The position numbers and the translations under genes are program-made. The notes under the pieces were generated by a model, which saw nothing but the letters and a program-made list of their open reading frames with translations, was not told the origin of the DNA and ran no database searches. Positions 1 through 6,266 of a DNA stretch of 11,142 bases are shown piece by piece. Source of the DNA: an uncultured Ruminococcus sp. (GTDB lineage Bacteria > Bacillota > Clostridia > Oscillospirales > CAG-272); the NCBI GenBank assembly GCA_902766575.1, contig CACXED010000069.1, forward strand, positions 1 to 11,142, given 5' to 3'. How positions within the stretch are numbered: the stretch's first letter is position 1; every line of letters starts with the position of its first letter.

Positions 1-203
1 AGCTCGGGCGAGCAGGACGCGACTATATTCGAGCCGTAGCTCGCAAGCTCGAGCACAAAAGGCAGCTTAAGATATTTCCTCGCGCCGGGAGACGCTCTTG
101 AGATCACGACCTTCGGCTCGGAGGAGAGAAAATCCTCCGGCTCGCAGCAAAGATCGACCGCCGACTGCCTCAGAGCCGTTTTAAGAATATATTCGTTTGT
201 CAA
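1..203 (-). CDS. Probable GNAT-family N-acetyltransferase, N-terminal part only
   Basis: This is the first 67 codons of a minus-strand gene that runs off the left edge. The start is taken as TTG at 203-201 because a good ribosome site, GGAGGT (216-211), lies 7 bases upstream and no ATG or GTG fits. The protein begins MTNEYILKTALRQSAVDL and continues with an acidic EPEDFLSSEP stretch and then GARKYLKLPF and SYGSNIVAS. I associate this N-terminal pattern with a Clostridia-specific group of GNAT acetyltransferases, whose acetyl-CoA-binding core would lie in the missing part. That match is from memory and no catalytic motif is visible here, so the function is tentative. It lies 88 bases downstream of the AraC-family gene on the same strand. 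A weak TACAAT box (230-225) and a copy of the ATATTTCGA motif precede it, so it may have its own regulated promoter. Confidence 0.55.
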   Translation of the reverse strand, partial: MTNEYILKTALRQSAVDLCCEPEDFLSSEPKVVISRASPGARKYLKLPFVLELASYGSNIVASCSPE

Positions 204-243
204 AACAGTGACCTCCGCTGAAAAATTGTAATAAATGCAAATA

Positions 244-255
244 ATTTCGAAATAT
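244..255. promoter_or_regulatory. Putative regulator site 1 (TTTCGAAATAT) upstream of the GNAT gene
   Basis: Positions 245-255 read TTTCGAAATAT, identical to the 11-mer at 1174-1184 next to the araC start. The core ATTTCGAAAT (244-253) is palindromic. On the minus strand it covers the expected -35 position for a TACAAT -10 box (230-225), with a spacer near 17 and no good -35 hexamer of its own. That is where an AraC-type activator could act. Function is inferred. Confidence 0.35.
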
Positions 256-260
256 AGTTG

Positions 261-289
261 TTGACCGCGGGCCGAAAATATGATAAAAT
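261..289 (+). promoter_or_regulatory. Possible antisense promoter facing the 3' end of the araC-like gene
   Basis: TTGACC (261-266), a 17-base spacer, then TAAAAT (284-289): both boxes match the sigma-A consensus at five of six positions. It points right, into the opposite strand of the AraC-family gene, where no real plus-strand gene begins. It may drive an antisense RNA or may be chance in AT-rich DNA. Confidence 0.3.
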
Positions 290-291
290 TA

Positions 292-1173
292 TCACGGTGC
301 GGCAGACTGCTTTTTCCGCCAGTCGGACGGCGACATACCCGTCACCTTGCGAAAGGCGCGGTTGAAGTTCGACGCGCTGTTGAAGCCGCAGGTCACTGCG
401 ATCTCAAGGACGCTCATGTCCCCGCGCTTCAGAAGCTCGAGCGAGCGCTCGATGCGGCGGGCGGTGATGTATTCCCACGGAGTGACGCCGTTCAGCTTCC
501 GGAACAGCGTGATGAAATAGGTTCGGTTCAGCCCGGCGCGCGCGGCGAGCTCGTCGAGCGTCAGATCGCTGCCGAGATGCTCGTCGAGGTATCTCATCGC
601 GGCGCTGACGCCGTGGAAATTTTCGCTGTCGACATAGCTTTTCTTTGTGTCGACGTAGTCGTAGCCGCGTATTAGCAGGACGAGAATGGTCAGGAGCTTG
701 ACCTTGACCATCAGCTCGTACTCCGCTCCGCGCGACTCGAGCTCGCTTCTGATGCCGCAGAGCAGCTCGCGGATCTCTCCGGTCGCGGGATTTTCCCGGT
801 CGATGCGGTTTTCAAAGCGACCGCTGCGGTCGAAGAAGATCTTAAGGTACTTGGCGTCGAACATCTCGCCCTGGCTCGCCCAGATGAAGCGCGGCTCGAA
901 ATGCAGGTTCATCAGCGTTATTTCCTCGGAAATGTCGGTGATGTAATGCTCCTCGTGGGTGCCGAACAGAAAAATATCCCCGGGCGCGATGTCGTACTGA
1001 CGGTCCTTGACGGTGTAAACTCCCCGTCCGGCGGTGACGAGCGAGATCTCAAGCTCGGTGTGATGATGCTCGCGGTACTCGCGCTTGGACGGCGCGGCGG
1101 TCGACCAGTAGAGCCTGAGGAGCTGATTCCCGCTGTAGGCGAGGATCGAGGATTCGTTCATATGACGGCTCAT
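292..1173 (-). CDS. AraC-family transcriptional regulator with cupin sensor domain
   Basis: A 293-residue protein, the usual length for a two-domain AraC regulator. The N-terminal half looks like a cupin ligand-binding barrel: HHH at residues 36-38, the EISLVTAGRG strand, and DIAPGDIFLF at 61-70. The C-terminal 100 residues carry two helix-turn-helix units: LTLDELAARAGLNRTYF (about 205-220) and SVLEIAVTCGFNSASNFNRAF (about 254-274), followed by the family signature ending TGMSPSDWR. Proteins of this type commonly sense sugars or sugar acids. The ligand cannot be read from sequence. The start is ATG at 1173-1171, with AGGA about ten bases upstream; an in-frame ATG four codons later is an alternative. 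It is divergent from the dehydrogenase gene, suggesting it controls that gene and perhaps itself. The promoter is a perfect consensus, so it is probably well expressed unless repressed. Confidence 0.93.
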   Translation of the reverse strand: MSRHMNESSILAYSGNQLLRLYWSTAAPSKREYREHHHTELEISLVTAGRGVYTVKDRQYDIAPGDIFLFGTHEEHYITDISEEITLMNLHFEPRFIWASQGEMFDAKYLKIFFDRSGRFENRIDRENPATGEIRELLCGIRSELESRGAEYELMVKVKLLTILVLLIRGYDYVDTKKSYVDSENFHGVSAAMRYLDEHLGSDLTLDELAARAGLNRTYFITLFRKLNGVTPWEYITARRIERSLELLKRGDMSVLEIAVTCGFNSASNFNRAFRKVTGMSPSDWRKKQSAAP

Positions 1174-1186
1174 TTTCGAAATATCC
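1174..1186. promoter_or_regulatory. Putative regulator site 2 at the araC-like gene start
   Basis: On the minus strand, GGATATTTCGAAA directly abuts the ATG. It shares 11 bases (GGATATTTCGA) in inverted orientation with 1245-1255 ahead of the dehydrogenase, and 11 bases with 245-255. It lies in the leader, downstream of the araC promoter, where bound protein would block transcription or where it could simply form part of the ribosome site. Confidence 0.35.
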
Positions 1187-1207
1187 TGCTTTCCTGTTTA
1201 TGAGAAT

Positions 1208-1236
1208 ATTATAACTCCGGAAAAGCGTTTTGTCAA
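1208..1236 (-). promoter_or_regulatory. Perfect-consensus sigma-A promoter of the AraC-family gene
   Basis: On the minus strand, TTGACA (1236-1231), a 17-base spacer and TATAAT (1213-1208) match the consensus at all twelve positions. Transcription would start near 1201, giving a leader of about 28 bases to the ATG at 1173. Confidence 0.85.
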
Positions 1237-1244
1237 TAACCGCG

Positions 1245-1262
1245 GGATATTTCGACTATTAT
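1245..1262 (+). promoter_or_regulatory. Putative regulator site 3 and -10 box of the dehydrogenase gene
   Basis: GGATATTTCGA (1245-1255) is the inverted partner of site 2. It is followed at once by TATTAT (1257-1262), a plausible -10 box. The position 17 bases upstream of that box reads CAATAA, a poor -35, so this promoter looks dependent on an activator or tightly controlled. The operator role is inferred from the repetition. Confidence 0.35.
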
Positions 1263-1294
1263 AAAACAAAATATTTTTGAAAGGTGAAAAGATC

Positions 1295-2041
1295 ATGTTT
1301 GAACTTAACGGAAAGAAAGCTCTCGTCACCGGCTCTACGCAGGGAATCGGCTTTGCCGTCGCGGAGTGCCTTGCGCGTCAGGGAGCCGACGTAATCGTCC
1401 ACGGCTCCACGAGCCTTGAAAAGTGCGAAAACGCCGCAAAGCGGATCCGCGAGGGCGGCGCAAAGGGAAGCGTAGCTGTCGCGGTCTCCGATCTCTCAAA
1501 GCCCGACGGAGCCGAGCGTCTCTACGCCGAGGTCGGCGACGTGGATATCCTCGTCCTCAACGCTTCGATCCAGTACCGCAAAAAGTGGTTCGAGATCACT
1601 CCCGAGGAGATGGAGATCCAGCTCCAGACTAACTTCAAGTCCTCGCTGCGCCTGATCCAGCTCTGTGAGCCCTATATGGAAAAGAATGGCTGGGGCAGGA
1701 TAGTCACGGTCGGCAGCGTCCAGCAGTACAAGCCTCACCGCGACATGGCGGTCTACGCTTCCTCAAAGGCGGCGCAGATGAATCTCGTCACCAATCTCGC
1801 AAAGCAGCTCGCGCCCTTTGGAATTACGATCAACAACCTCTCGCCCGGAGTCATCGCGACTCCGCGAAACGCCGACGCGCTCGCCGACAGCGAGTACGCA
1901 AAGCAGGTCTACGCAGGTATTCCGGCTGGCTATGCCGGAAAGGCTGAGGACTGCGCGGGCGCGGCTCTGCTGCTCTGCTCGGAGGAGGGCAGATACATCA
2001 CCGGCATCGACCTCACCGTCGACGGCGGCATGAAGCTCTGA
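1295..2041 (+). CDS. Short-chain dehydrogenase/reductase (SDR family, NAD(P)-dependent)
   Basis: A 248-residue classical SDR, full length for the family. Visible motifs are the cofactor-binding TGSTQGIG (residues 12-19), NAS at 89-91 in place of the usual NNAG, and the catalytic tetrad N113, S141, Y154 and K158 (within YASSK). SPG follows at 183-185, and the typical C-terminal ITGIDLTVDGG closes the fold. It should reduce or oxidise an alcohol/ketone pair in the cytoplasm. FabG-like and gluconate-5-dehydrogenase-like members look alike at this level, so the substrate is open. I chose ATG at 1295 because AAAGGTG (1280-1286) lies 8 bases upstream; an in-frame TTG at 1277 would place that ribosome site inside the gene. 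Divergence from an AraC regulator, rather than location in a fatty-acid operon, favours a catabolic sugar or sugar-acid role. It ends in a strong terminator and is probably monocistronic. Confidence 0.9.
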   Translation: MFELNGKKALVTGSTQGIGFAVAECLARQGADVIVHGSTSLEKCENAAKRIREGGAKGSVAVAVSDLSKPDGAERLYAEVGDVDILVLNASIQYRKKWFEITPEEMEIQLQTNFKSSLRLIQLCEPYMEKNGWGRIVTVGSVQQYKPHRDMAVYASSKAAQMNLVTNLAKQLAPFGITINNLSPGVIATPRNADALADSEYAKQVYAGIPAGYAGKAEDCAGAALLLCSEEGRYITGIDLTVDGGMKL

Positions 2042-2065
2042 GCCTGAATTTACCGGAATAATACA

Positions 2066-2092
2066 AAAGCATCCGTCAGACGGGTGCTTTTT
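2066..2092 (+). terminator. Rho-independent terminator after the dehydrogenase gene
   Basis: AAAGCATCCGTC and GACGGGTGCTTT form a stem of up to 12 pairs with one G-U, a tight apex, and a run of five T. It starts 25 bases after the stop codon. Confidence 0.88.
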
Positions 2093-2160
2093 GTCTGACT
2101 TGCCGCAGGATTTTCTCGCGGTGATAATGTTTTTGTAGCAATTTAGCATATTAAAGCGGC

Positions 2161-2189
2161 TTGACTTTACAAGAACTTTATGGTATAAT
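2161..2189 (+). promoter_or_regulatory. Sigma-A promoter of the substrate-binding lipoprotein gene
   Basis: TTGACT (2161-2166), a 17-base spacer and TATAAT (2184-2189). Only one of the twelve consensus positions differs. The start site should lie near 2196, giving a leader of about 60 bases. Confidence 0.88.
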
Positions 2190-2207
2190 AGTTTCATCAA
2201 TCAATCA

Positions 2208-2230
2208 ACGCGAGTCAAGGTGACTCGTGT
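2208..2230 (+). other. Stem-loop in the leader of the substrate-binding lipoprotein mRNA
   Basis: ACGCGAGTCA (2208-2217) pairs with TGACTCGTGT (2221-2230) over ten pairs including one G-U, around the loop AGG. It sits close to the predicted transcript start and about 12 bases before the GGAGG ribosome site (2243-2247). There is no T run directly after it, so it is unlikely to be a terminator. It may stabilise the mRNA 5' end or serve as a DNA operator. Three tandem TCAA units (2197-2208) precede it. Confidence 0.5.
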
Positions 2231-2256
2231 AATCTTTTCATCGGAGGTTTATAAAA

Positions 2257-3099
2257 ATGAAGAAGATTTTAGCTCTCGCGCTGCTTGCCGCGATGCTGGT
2301 GACGGCTCTCGTCTCCTGCGGCAGCTCGAAGAAGTATGTCGTTCTCGAGGACAACTTCGGAGCGGAGGAATACGCGGTCGGCTTCCGCAAGGAGGACTAC
2401 GCTCTCGCCGCAAAGGTTCAGGAGATCCTCGACGAGATGGGCAAGGACGGCACCGCCGGAAAGATCGCCGAAAAGTGGTTCGGCAACAAGGACGCTTTCC
2501 TCACCGGCAAGGAATTTCCCCGCGAGATGAAGACAGTAGACGGCGATGACTCGCTCCAGTACATCCTTGACAAGGGCGAGCTTGTGCTCGGACTTGACGA
2601 CAGCTTCCCGCCTATGGGCTTCAGCGACTCCAAGACCGGCGAGATCGTCGGTTTTGATATCGACCTCGCCGAGGAAGTCTGCAAGCGCCTCGGCGTAAAG
2701 CTCAAGAAGCAGCCTATCAGCTGGGAGGCCAAGGAGATCGAGCTCTCGTCCAAGAACATCGACGTCATCTGGAACGGTATGTCGGTAACTCCCGAGAGAG
2801 TCGAGAATATGTTCCTCTCAAAGCCCTATGTCGCGAACGCGCAGGTCATAATCGTCCCCGAGGGCTCTGCCATCAAGACAAGAGCCGATCTCGCAGGCAA
2901 GAAGGTAGGACTCCAGAAGAGCTCGTCGGCGCTCGAGGCTGTCAAGGCTGACACCGAGACCTACAACGCTATTATCAATGGCGGCGAGATAATCGAGTTC
3001 GACGAGAATCTCACGGCTTACCTCGACCTCAAGGCGGGCAGAATCGACGCTTTCGTCGTCGACAAGGTCGTCGGAGAGTACATAATCAAGAACAACTGA
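2257..3099 (+). CDS. Amino-acid ABC transporter substrate-binding lipoprotein with circularly permuted domain order
   Basis: A 280-residue family 3 solute-binding protein (PF00497 type). A lipoprotein signal precedes Cys21 (TALVSC lipobox), so it should be anchored outside the membrane. Residues 26-76 (KKYVVLED, EEYAVGFRKEDYAL, DGTAGKIAEKWFG) are what I know as the C-terminal end of this family. A linker (about 77-97) follows, then the usual beginning: SLQYILDKGELVLGLDDSFPPM (99-120 in part), GFDIDLAEEV (132-141), NGMSVTPER (173-181, ligand-binding Arg181), DLAGKKVGLQ (211-220) and GRIDAFVVDK (261-270, Asp269). The protein stops at YIIKNN, where the family normally continues with the displaced segment. 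All parts of the fold seem present in swapped order. Ligand: probably a polar or basic amino acid, not determinable. No permease or ATPase lies nearby. Start: ATG 2257 with GGAGG 9 bases upstream. Confidence 0.88.
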   Translation: MKKILALALLAAMLVTALVSCGSSKKYVVLEDNFGAEEYAVGFRKEDYALAAKVQEILDEMGKDGTAGKIAEKWFGNKDAFLTGKEFPREMKTVDGDDSLQYILDKGELVLGLDDSFPPMGFSDSKTGEIVGFDIDLAEEVCKRLGVKLKKQPISWEAKEIELSSKNIDVIWNGMSVTPERVENMFLSKPYVANAQVIIVPEGSAIKTRADLAGKKVGLQKSSSALEAVKADTETYNAIINGGEIIEFDENLTAYLDLKAGRIDAFVVDKVVGEYIIKNN

Positions 3100-3110
3100 C
3101 CTTCAAAGAC

Positions 3111-3147
3111 GAGCGTCAGACGGCAAAAACCGTCCGGCGCTCCTTTT
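3111..3147 (+). terminator. Rho-independent terminator after the substrate-binding lipoprotein gene
   Basis: GAGCGTCAGACGG (3111-3123) pairs with CCGTCCGGCGCTC (3130-3142) with one G-U and one mismatch, around the loop CAAAAA, followed by TTTT (3144-3147). Its left arm shares CGTCAGACGG with the previous terminator. Confidence 0.82.
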
Positions 3148-3163
3148 GTTCAAAAAATAAGGC

Positions 3164-3192
3164 TTGAATTTTCAGCCGGAATGTGTTATAAT
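3164..3192 (+). promoter_or_regulatory. Sigma-A promoter of dapL
   Basis: TTGAAT (3164-3169), a 17-base spacer and TATAAT (3187-3192). The leader to the ATG at 3240 is about 40 bases and ends in AAGGAGAG (3226-3233). That is too short for a metabolite riboswitch. Confidence 0.87.
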
Positions 3193-3239
3193 ATATCGTT
3201 AATGCGAAACGAAAATATTTTCCCTAAGGAGAGAACATA

Positions 3240-4424
3240 ATGAAGATCAACCGCAACTACCTCGACCTCAAGGAGAGCTACCTCTTTTCCGACATCGCGA
3301 AGAAGACGGCGGCTTACAAGGCTGCAAATCCCGACGCCGATATTATCAAGCTCGGCATCGGAGACGTGACGCTCCCGCTCTGCAAGGCTGTCACCGACGC
3401 TTTCCACGCGGCGGTCAGCGAAATGGGCGAAAAGGAGACCTTCCGCGGCTACGGACCCGAGCAGGGCTACGGCTTCTTACGCGACGCCATCCGCGACTAC
3501 TATAAGAGCGAGGACGGCGTGGAGCTCGACTCGGACGAGATATTTGTCTCGGACGGCGCAAAGAGCGACCTCGGAAATATCCTCGACATCCTGTCAAAGG
3601 ACAACACGGTGCTCGTTCCCGACCCGGTCTACCCGGTCTACGTCGACACCAACGTGATGGACGGCAGAAAGATAAACTACATCGCCGGAAACGCTGAGAA
3701 CGGCTTCCTCCCGCTGCCCGACGACAGCCTTGAAGCCGACGTCATCTACATCTGCTCGCCGAACAATCCCACCGGAGCGGCTTACGATCACGCCGGACTC
3801 AGGAAGTGGGTCGACTACGCTCTCGGACGCGGCGCGCTGATACTCTTTGACGCGGCTTACGAGTCGTTTATCACGTCTAAGGAGCTGGTGCGCTCGATCT
3901 ACGAGATCGAGGGCGCGAGAAAGTGCGCGATCGAGTTCTGCTCCTTCTCAAAGATCGCTGGCTTCACCGGAACCCGCTGCGGCTGGACTATCGTTCCGGC
4001 GGAGCTTGAGTTCGACGGCGTGCAGCTTAAAAAGCTCTGGCTGCGCCGTCAGACGACCAAGTTCAACGGCGTCTCATATCCAGTCCAGAAAGCCGCCGCT
4101 GCGGTCTTTACGCCCGAGGGACTTTCTCAGATCCGTGAGAATCTCGACTACTACAAGCAGAACGCCAAGACGATCACCGACGCGCTCGACAAGCTCGGCA
4201 TCTGGTATACAGGCGGAGTGAACTCGCCCTATATCTGGCTGCGCTGCCCGAATAATATGGGCTCGTGGGAGTTCTTCGACCTGCTGCTTACAAAGGCGAA
4301 CGTCGTCGGAACGCCCGGAGCGGGCTTCGGAGCTATGGGCGAGGGCTTCTTCCGTCTCACCGCCTTCGGCGACCACGACCGTACACGCGAAGCCGCCGAC
4401 CGCATCGTAAAGCTGCTGAAGTGA
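3240..4424 (+). CDS. dapL: LL-diaminopimelate aminotransferase
   Basis: A 394-residue class I/II PLP aminotransferase. It converts tetrahydrodipicolinate plus glutamate directly to LL-2,6-diaminopimelate, bypassing the acylated route of lysine and peptidoglycan synthesis. Motifs seen: an N-terminal IKLGIGDVTLPL (36-47) typical of DapL, FRGYGPEQGYGFLR (68-81), SDGAKSD (104-110), SPNNPTG (173-179), the cofactor aspartate D204 with Y207, the PLP-binding lysine K238 in CSFSKIAGFTGTRCGW, and the substrate-carboxylate arginine R372 in FFRLTAFG. Length and the DapL-specific N-terminus separate it from general aspartate aminotransferases. The start is ATG 3240 with AAGGAGAG seven bases upstream. It has its own promoter and a strong terminator, so it is monocistronic. 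Aspartate kinase at the right end of the window feeds the same pathway. Confidence 0.93.
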   Translation: MKINRNYLDLKESYLFSDIAKKTAAYKAANPDADIIKLGIGDVTLPLCKAVTDAFHAAVSEMGEKETFRGYGPEQGYGFLRDAIRDYYKSEDGVELDSDEIFVSDGAKSDLGNILDILSKDNTVLVPDPVYPVYVDTNVMDGRKINYIAGNAENGFLPLPDDSLEADVIYICSPNNPTGAAYDHAGLRKWVDYALGRGALILFDAAYESFITSKELVRSIYEIEGARKCAIEFCSFSKIAGFTGTRCGWTIVPAELEFDGVQLKKLWLRRQTTKFNGVSYPVQKAAAAVFTPEGLSQIRENLDYYKQNAKTITDALDKLGIWYTGGVNSPYIWLRCPNNMGSWEFFDLLLTKANVVGTPGAGFGAMGEGFFRLTAFGDHDRTREAADRIVKLLK

Positions 4425-4474
4425 TCCGATCGCTGAGAAAAGGAAAATTTCAGCTCGGAGACTGATAAAATCAT

Positions 4475-4503
4475 GCCGGAACGGCTTGCCGTTCCGGCTT
4501 TTT
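4475..4503 (+). terminator. Rho-independent terminator after dapL
   Basis: GCCGGAACGG (4475-4484) pairs perfectly with CCGTTCCGGC (4489-4498) around the loop CTTG, followed by five T. This is the cleanest terminator in the window. Confidence 0.94.
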
Positions 4504-4545
4504 GTAAAAAAATATCGTTTGCAGGCGAAAAATTCGCCAAGGTGC

Positions 4546-4574
4546 TTGACCTGCGCGTTAAAATAGAGTATAAT
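4546..4574 (+). promoter_or_regulatory. Sigma-A promoter of the cell-wall operon
   Basis: TTGACC (4546-4551), a 17-base spacer and TATAAT (4569-4574). It drives the four genes from 4620 to 9870, since no other convincing promoter or terminator lies between them. The leader of about 40 AT-rich bases ends in AAGAGAGG (4607-4614). Confidence 0.87.
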
Positions 4575-4619
4575 ATGTTTATAATTATTATTGATTGTTA
4601 TGCTCAAAGAGAGGATAAA

Positions 4620-6266
4620 ATGAATACATCTGTAAAATCAATTCTCGCGACGGCGGCCTGCGCGGCGGCGCTCTTTATACCCTCCTACGTCGCGATAGCC
4701 AATTATGTAATGGCTCAGAACGCTCCGGTCGATTCCGGGAGCGTCTCGGTGCTCGAGATTTCGGATATAAACGGCAAGGTCTTTACGCTCTCAGCCGACG
4801 ACCCGGCGGCAAAGGCTGACATCAGCCGCTTCATCGAGCTCAACGACGCCGCTATCGAGCAGACCTCGCTCCCAGAGCCGCTGGTGGGAAACGATTATTT
4901 TGAGTTCAAATACTACAGCTACGACCGCGTCTCGGTCTATCGCTACTATTTCACCGATAACCCCAACGAGGCGTACTATGTCGACAGCGCCGGAAAGGCC
5001 TATCGCATCACCGAGGCCGACGCGGCTCAGTTCTTGTCCACAACCTACGCGCGCTGTCTCTACGACACTACCGAATTTCCGGTGATGACCATCTCCTCCG
5101 AAAAGGTTGCTCCGGTCAGCGCCGACTGGGCTTATCAGGCCTACGGCGGGGATTTCATAATGCTCGACGACCTTGAGACCGCCTCTCCCACCGAGAAGAT
5201 CTATCCGATGAAGGGCGCGTTCGCGCTCAGCTTCGACGTCGAGCCGGATTTCCTCACCGTCGAGATCACCGACGGAGGTACTGTCGTTTATAACGATCTC
5301 TACGCCAACATCGCCAACGCGGCGCTCGAGGGCAAGAACATCGACGTCACGGTCAACGCCAAGTGGTATCAGAGCGAGGAGCGCGCCTGCTACGGCGAAG
5401 CGGTCTACAAGTTCAAGGCCAAGATCCTCCTGCCCGCGGTGTTCTACATGGGCGAGACCTCTGTCGAGCCGGGAGAATTTGTCGCAATAACCGCAAAGAA
5501 CGTCGACGATCCGTCCGCCGTTACCTTTGCGAGCGAGCCGGACATCGGCTATACTCCTAAATTCTTCTCCGACGGAAGCTACGTCCGCGCGCTGATACCC
5601 ATAAGCTGGGATTTTGCCGGAAGCGGAGTCGACAGTATAAAGCTCACCTTCTCCTACGGTGAGGTCACTCAGGAGATGATCCTCGACCTCGAGCCCAAGA
5701 CCTTTGGAACCAGCACCATGGACATCAGCCCGGCTATCGTCTACCAGTCGAGAAGCGAGACGACGCTCAAGGCCTTTGCCGACGCAACCGATCCGCTGCT
5801 TGGCGAGACGTCCTCCGTTCCGCTCTGGGAGGGCGCGTTCCTTGAGGGTCTCGACGCGGAAAAGCTCGCAAAGGGCAAGTCCGCGTTCCTCAAGCGCGGC
5901 TTCGGACGCACCATCAATATCTCCGCGACCGGCGAGAGCTATCGCAACGACGGCGTGGATTACGTCGCGCTCTCGGGCGAGCCGGTGCTGGCGGTCAACA
6001 ACGGAAACGTCGTCTACGCCGGATATCTCGAGTACAGCGGCTACACGGTCATCATCGACCACGGTCTGGGACTCAAGAGCTGGTACTACAATATGAGCTC
6101 GTCAAACGTAACTGTCGGACAGGCGGTCTCAAAGGGCGATACGATAGGCAGCGTCGGCTCTACCGGCTTCACGCCGACCGCCGGACTGCACGTAAAGCTC
6201 ACCGTCTTTGACGTTCCGGTCTGCCCCTACTCGCTCTGGGAGAACGGCGTCGTGATGAGCGAATGA
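4620..6266 (+). CDS. Membrane-anchored protein with degenerate M23/LytM peptidase domain
   Basis: A 548-residue exported protein. A hydrophobic segment near residues 7-30 is a signal peptide or N-terminal anchor. About 400 residues of mostly beta-rich sequence that I do not recognise follow, then a C-terminal LytM-like domain (about 428-540): DGVDYVALSGEPVLAVNNG, VIIDHGLGLKSWYYN, KGDTIGSVGSTGF and AGLHVKLTVFD. In active M23 enzymes zinc is held by a His in HxxxD, that Asp, and the second His of HxH; two further His are catalytic. Here only D447 and H524 remain: the first ligand is N443, the YxH position is N491, and the first His of HxH is G522. The domain is therefore probably inactive and may bind peptidoglycan or activate partner hydrolases. 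ATG 4620 is preferred over upstream in-frame codons because AAGAGAGG is five bases away and the promoter lies within the longer frame. First gene of its operon. Confidence 0.82.
   Translation: MNTSVKSILATAACAAALFIPSYVAIANYVMAQNAPVDSGSVSVLEISDINGKVFTLSADDPAAKADISRFIELNDAAIEQTSLPEPLVGNDYFEFKYYSYDRVSVYRYYFTDNPNEAYYVDSAGKAYRITEADAAQFLSTTYARCLYDTTEFPVMTISSEKVAPVSADWAYQAYGGDFIMLDDLETASPTEKIYPMKGAFALSFDVEPDFLTVEITDGGTVVYNDLYANIANAALEGKNIDVTVNAKWYQSEERACYGEAVYKFKAKILLPAVFYMGETSVEPGEFVAITAKNVDDPSAVTFASEPDIGYTPKFFSDGSYVRALIPISWDFAGSGVDSIKLTFSYGEVTQEMILDLEPKTFGTSTMDISPAIVYQSRSETTLKAFADATDPLLGETSSVPLWEGAFLEGLDAEKLAKGKSAFLKRGFGRTINISATGESYRNDGVDYVALSGEPVLAVNNGNVVYAGYLEYSGYTVIIDHGLGLKSWYYNMSSSNVTVGQAVSKGDTIGSVGSTGFTPTAGLHVKLTVFDVPVCPYSLWENGVVMSE

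Noticed and set aside
2100..2145. Second terminator or small RNA after the dehydrogenase (CCGC...GCGG with a later T run)
   Set aside because: Only four pairs with a long loop, and the T run is too far from the stem.
2074..3123. The 10-mer CGTCAGACGG present in two successive terminators (2074-2083 and 3114-3123)
   Set aside because: It is nearly self-complementary and used differently in the two stems. Two copies in GC-rich hairpins do not establish a dispersed repeat family.
4791..6062. 423-codon open frame on the minus strand opposite the LytM-like gene
   Set aside because: The plus frame has a signal peptide, promoter, ribosome site and family motifs. The minus frame shows none and reads as low-information Val/Asp/Leu/Arg-rich sequence produced by the codon bias of the real gene.
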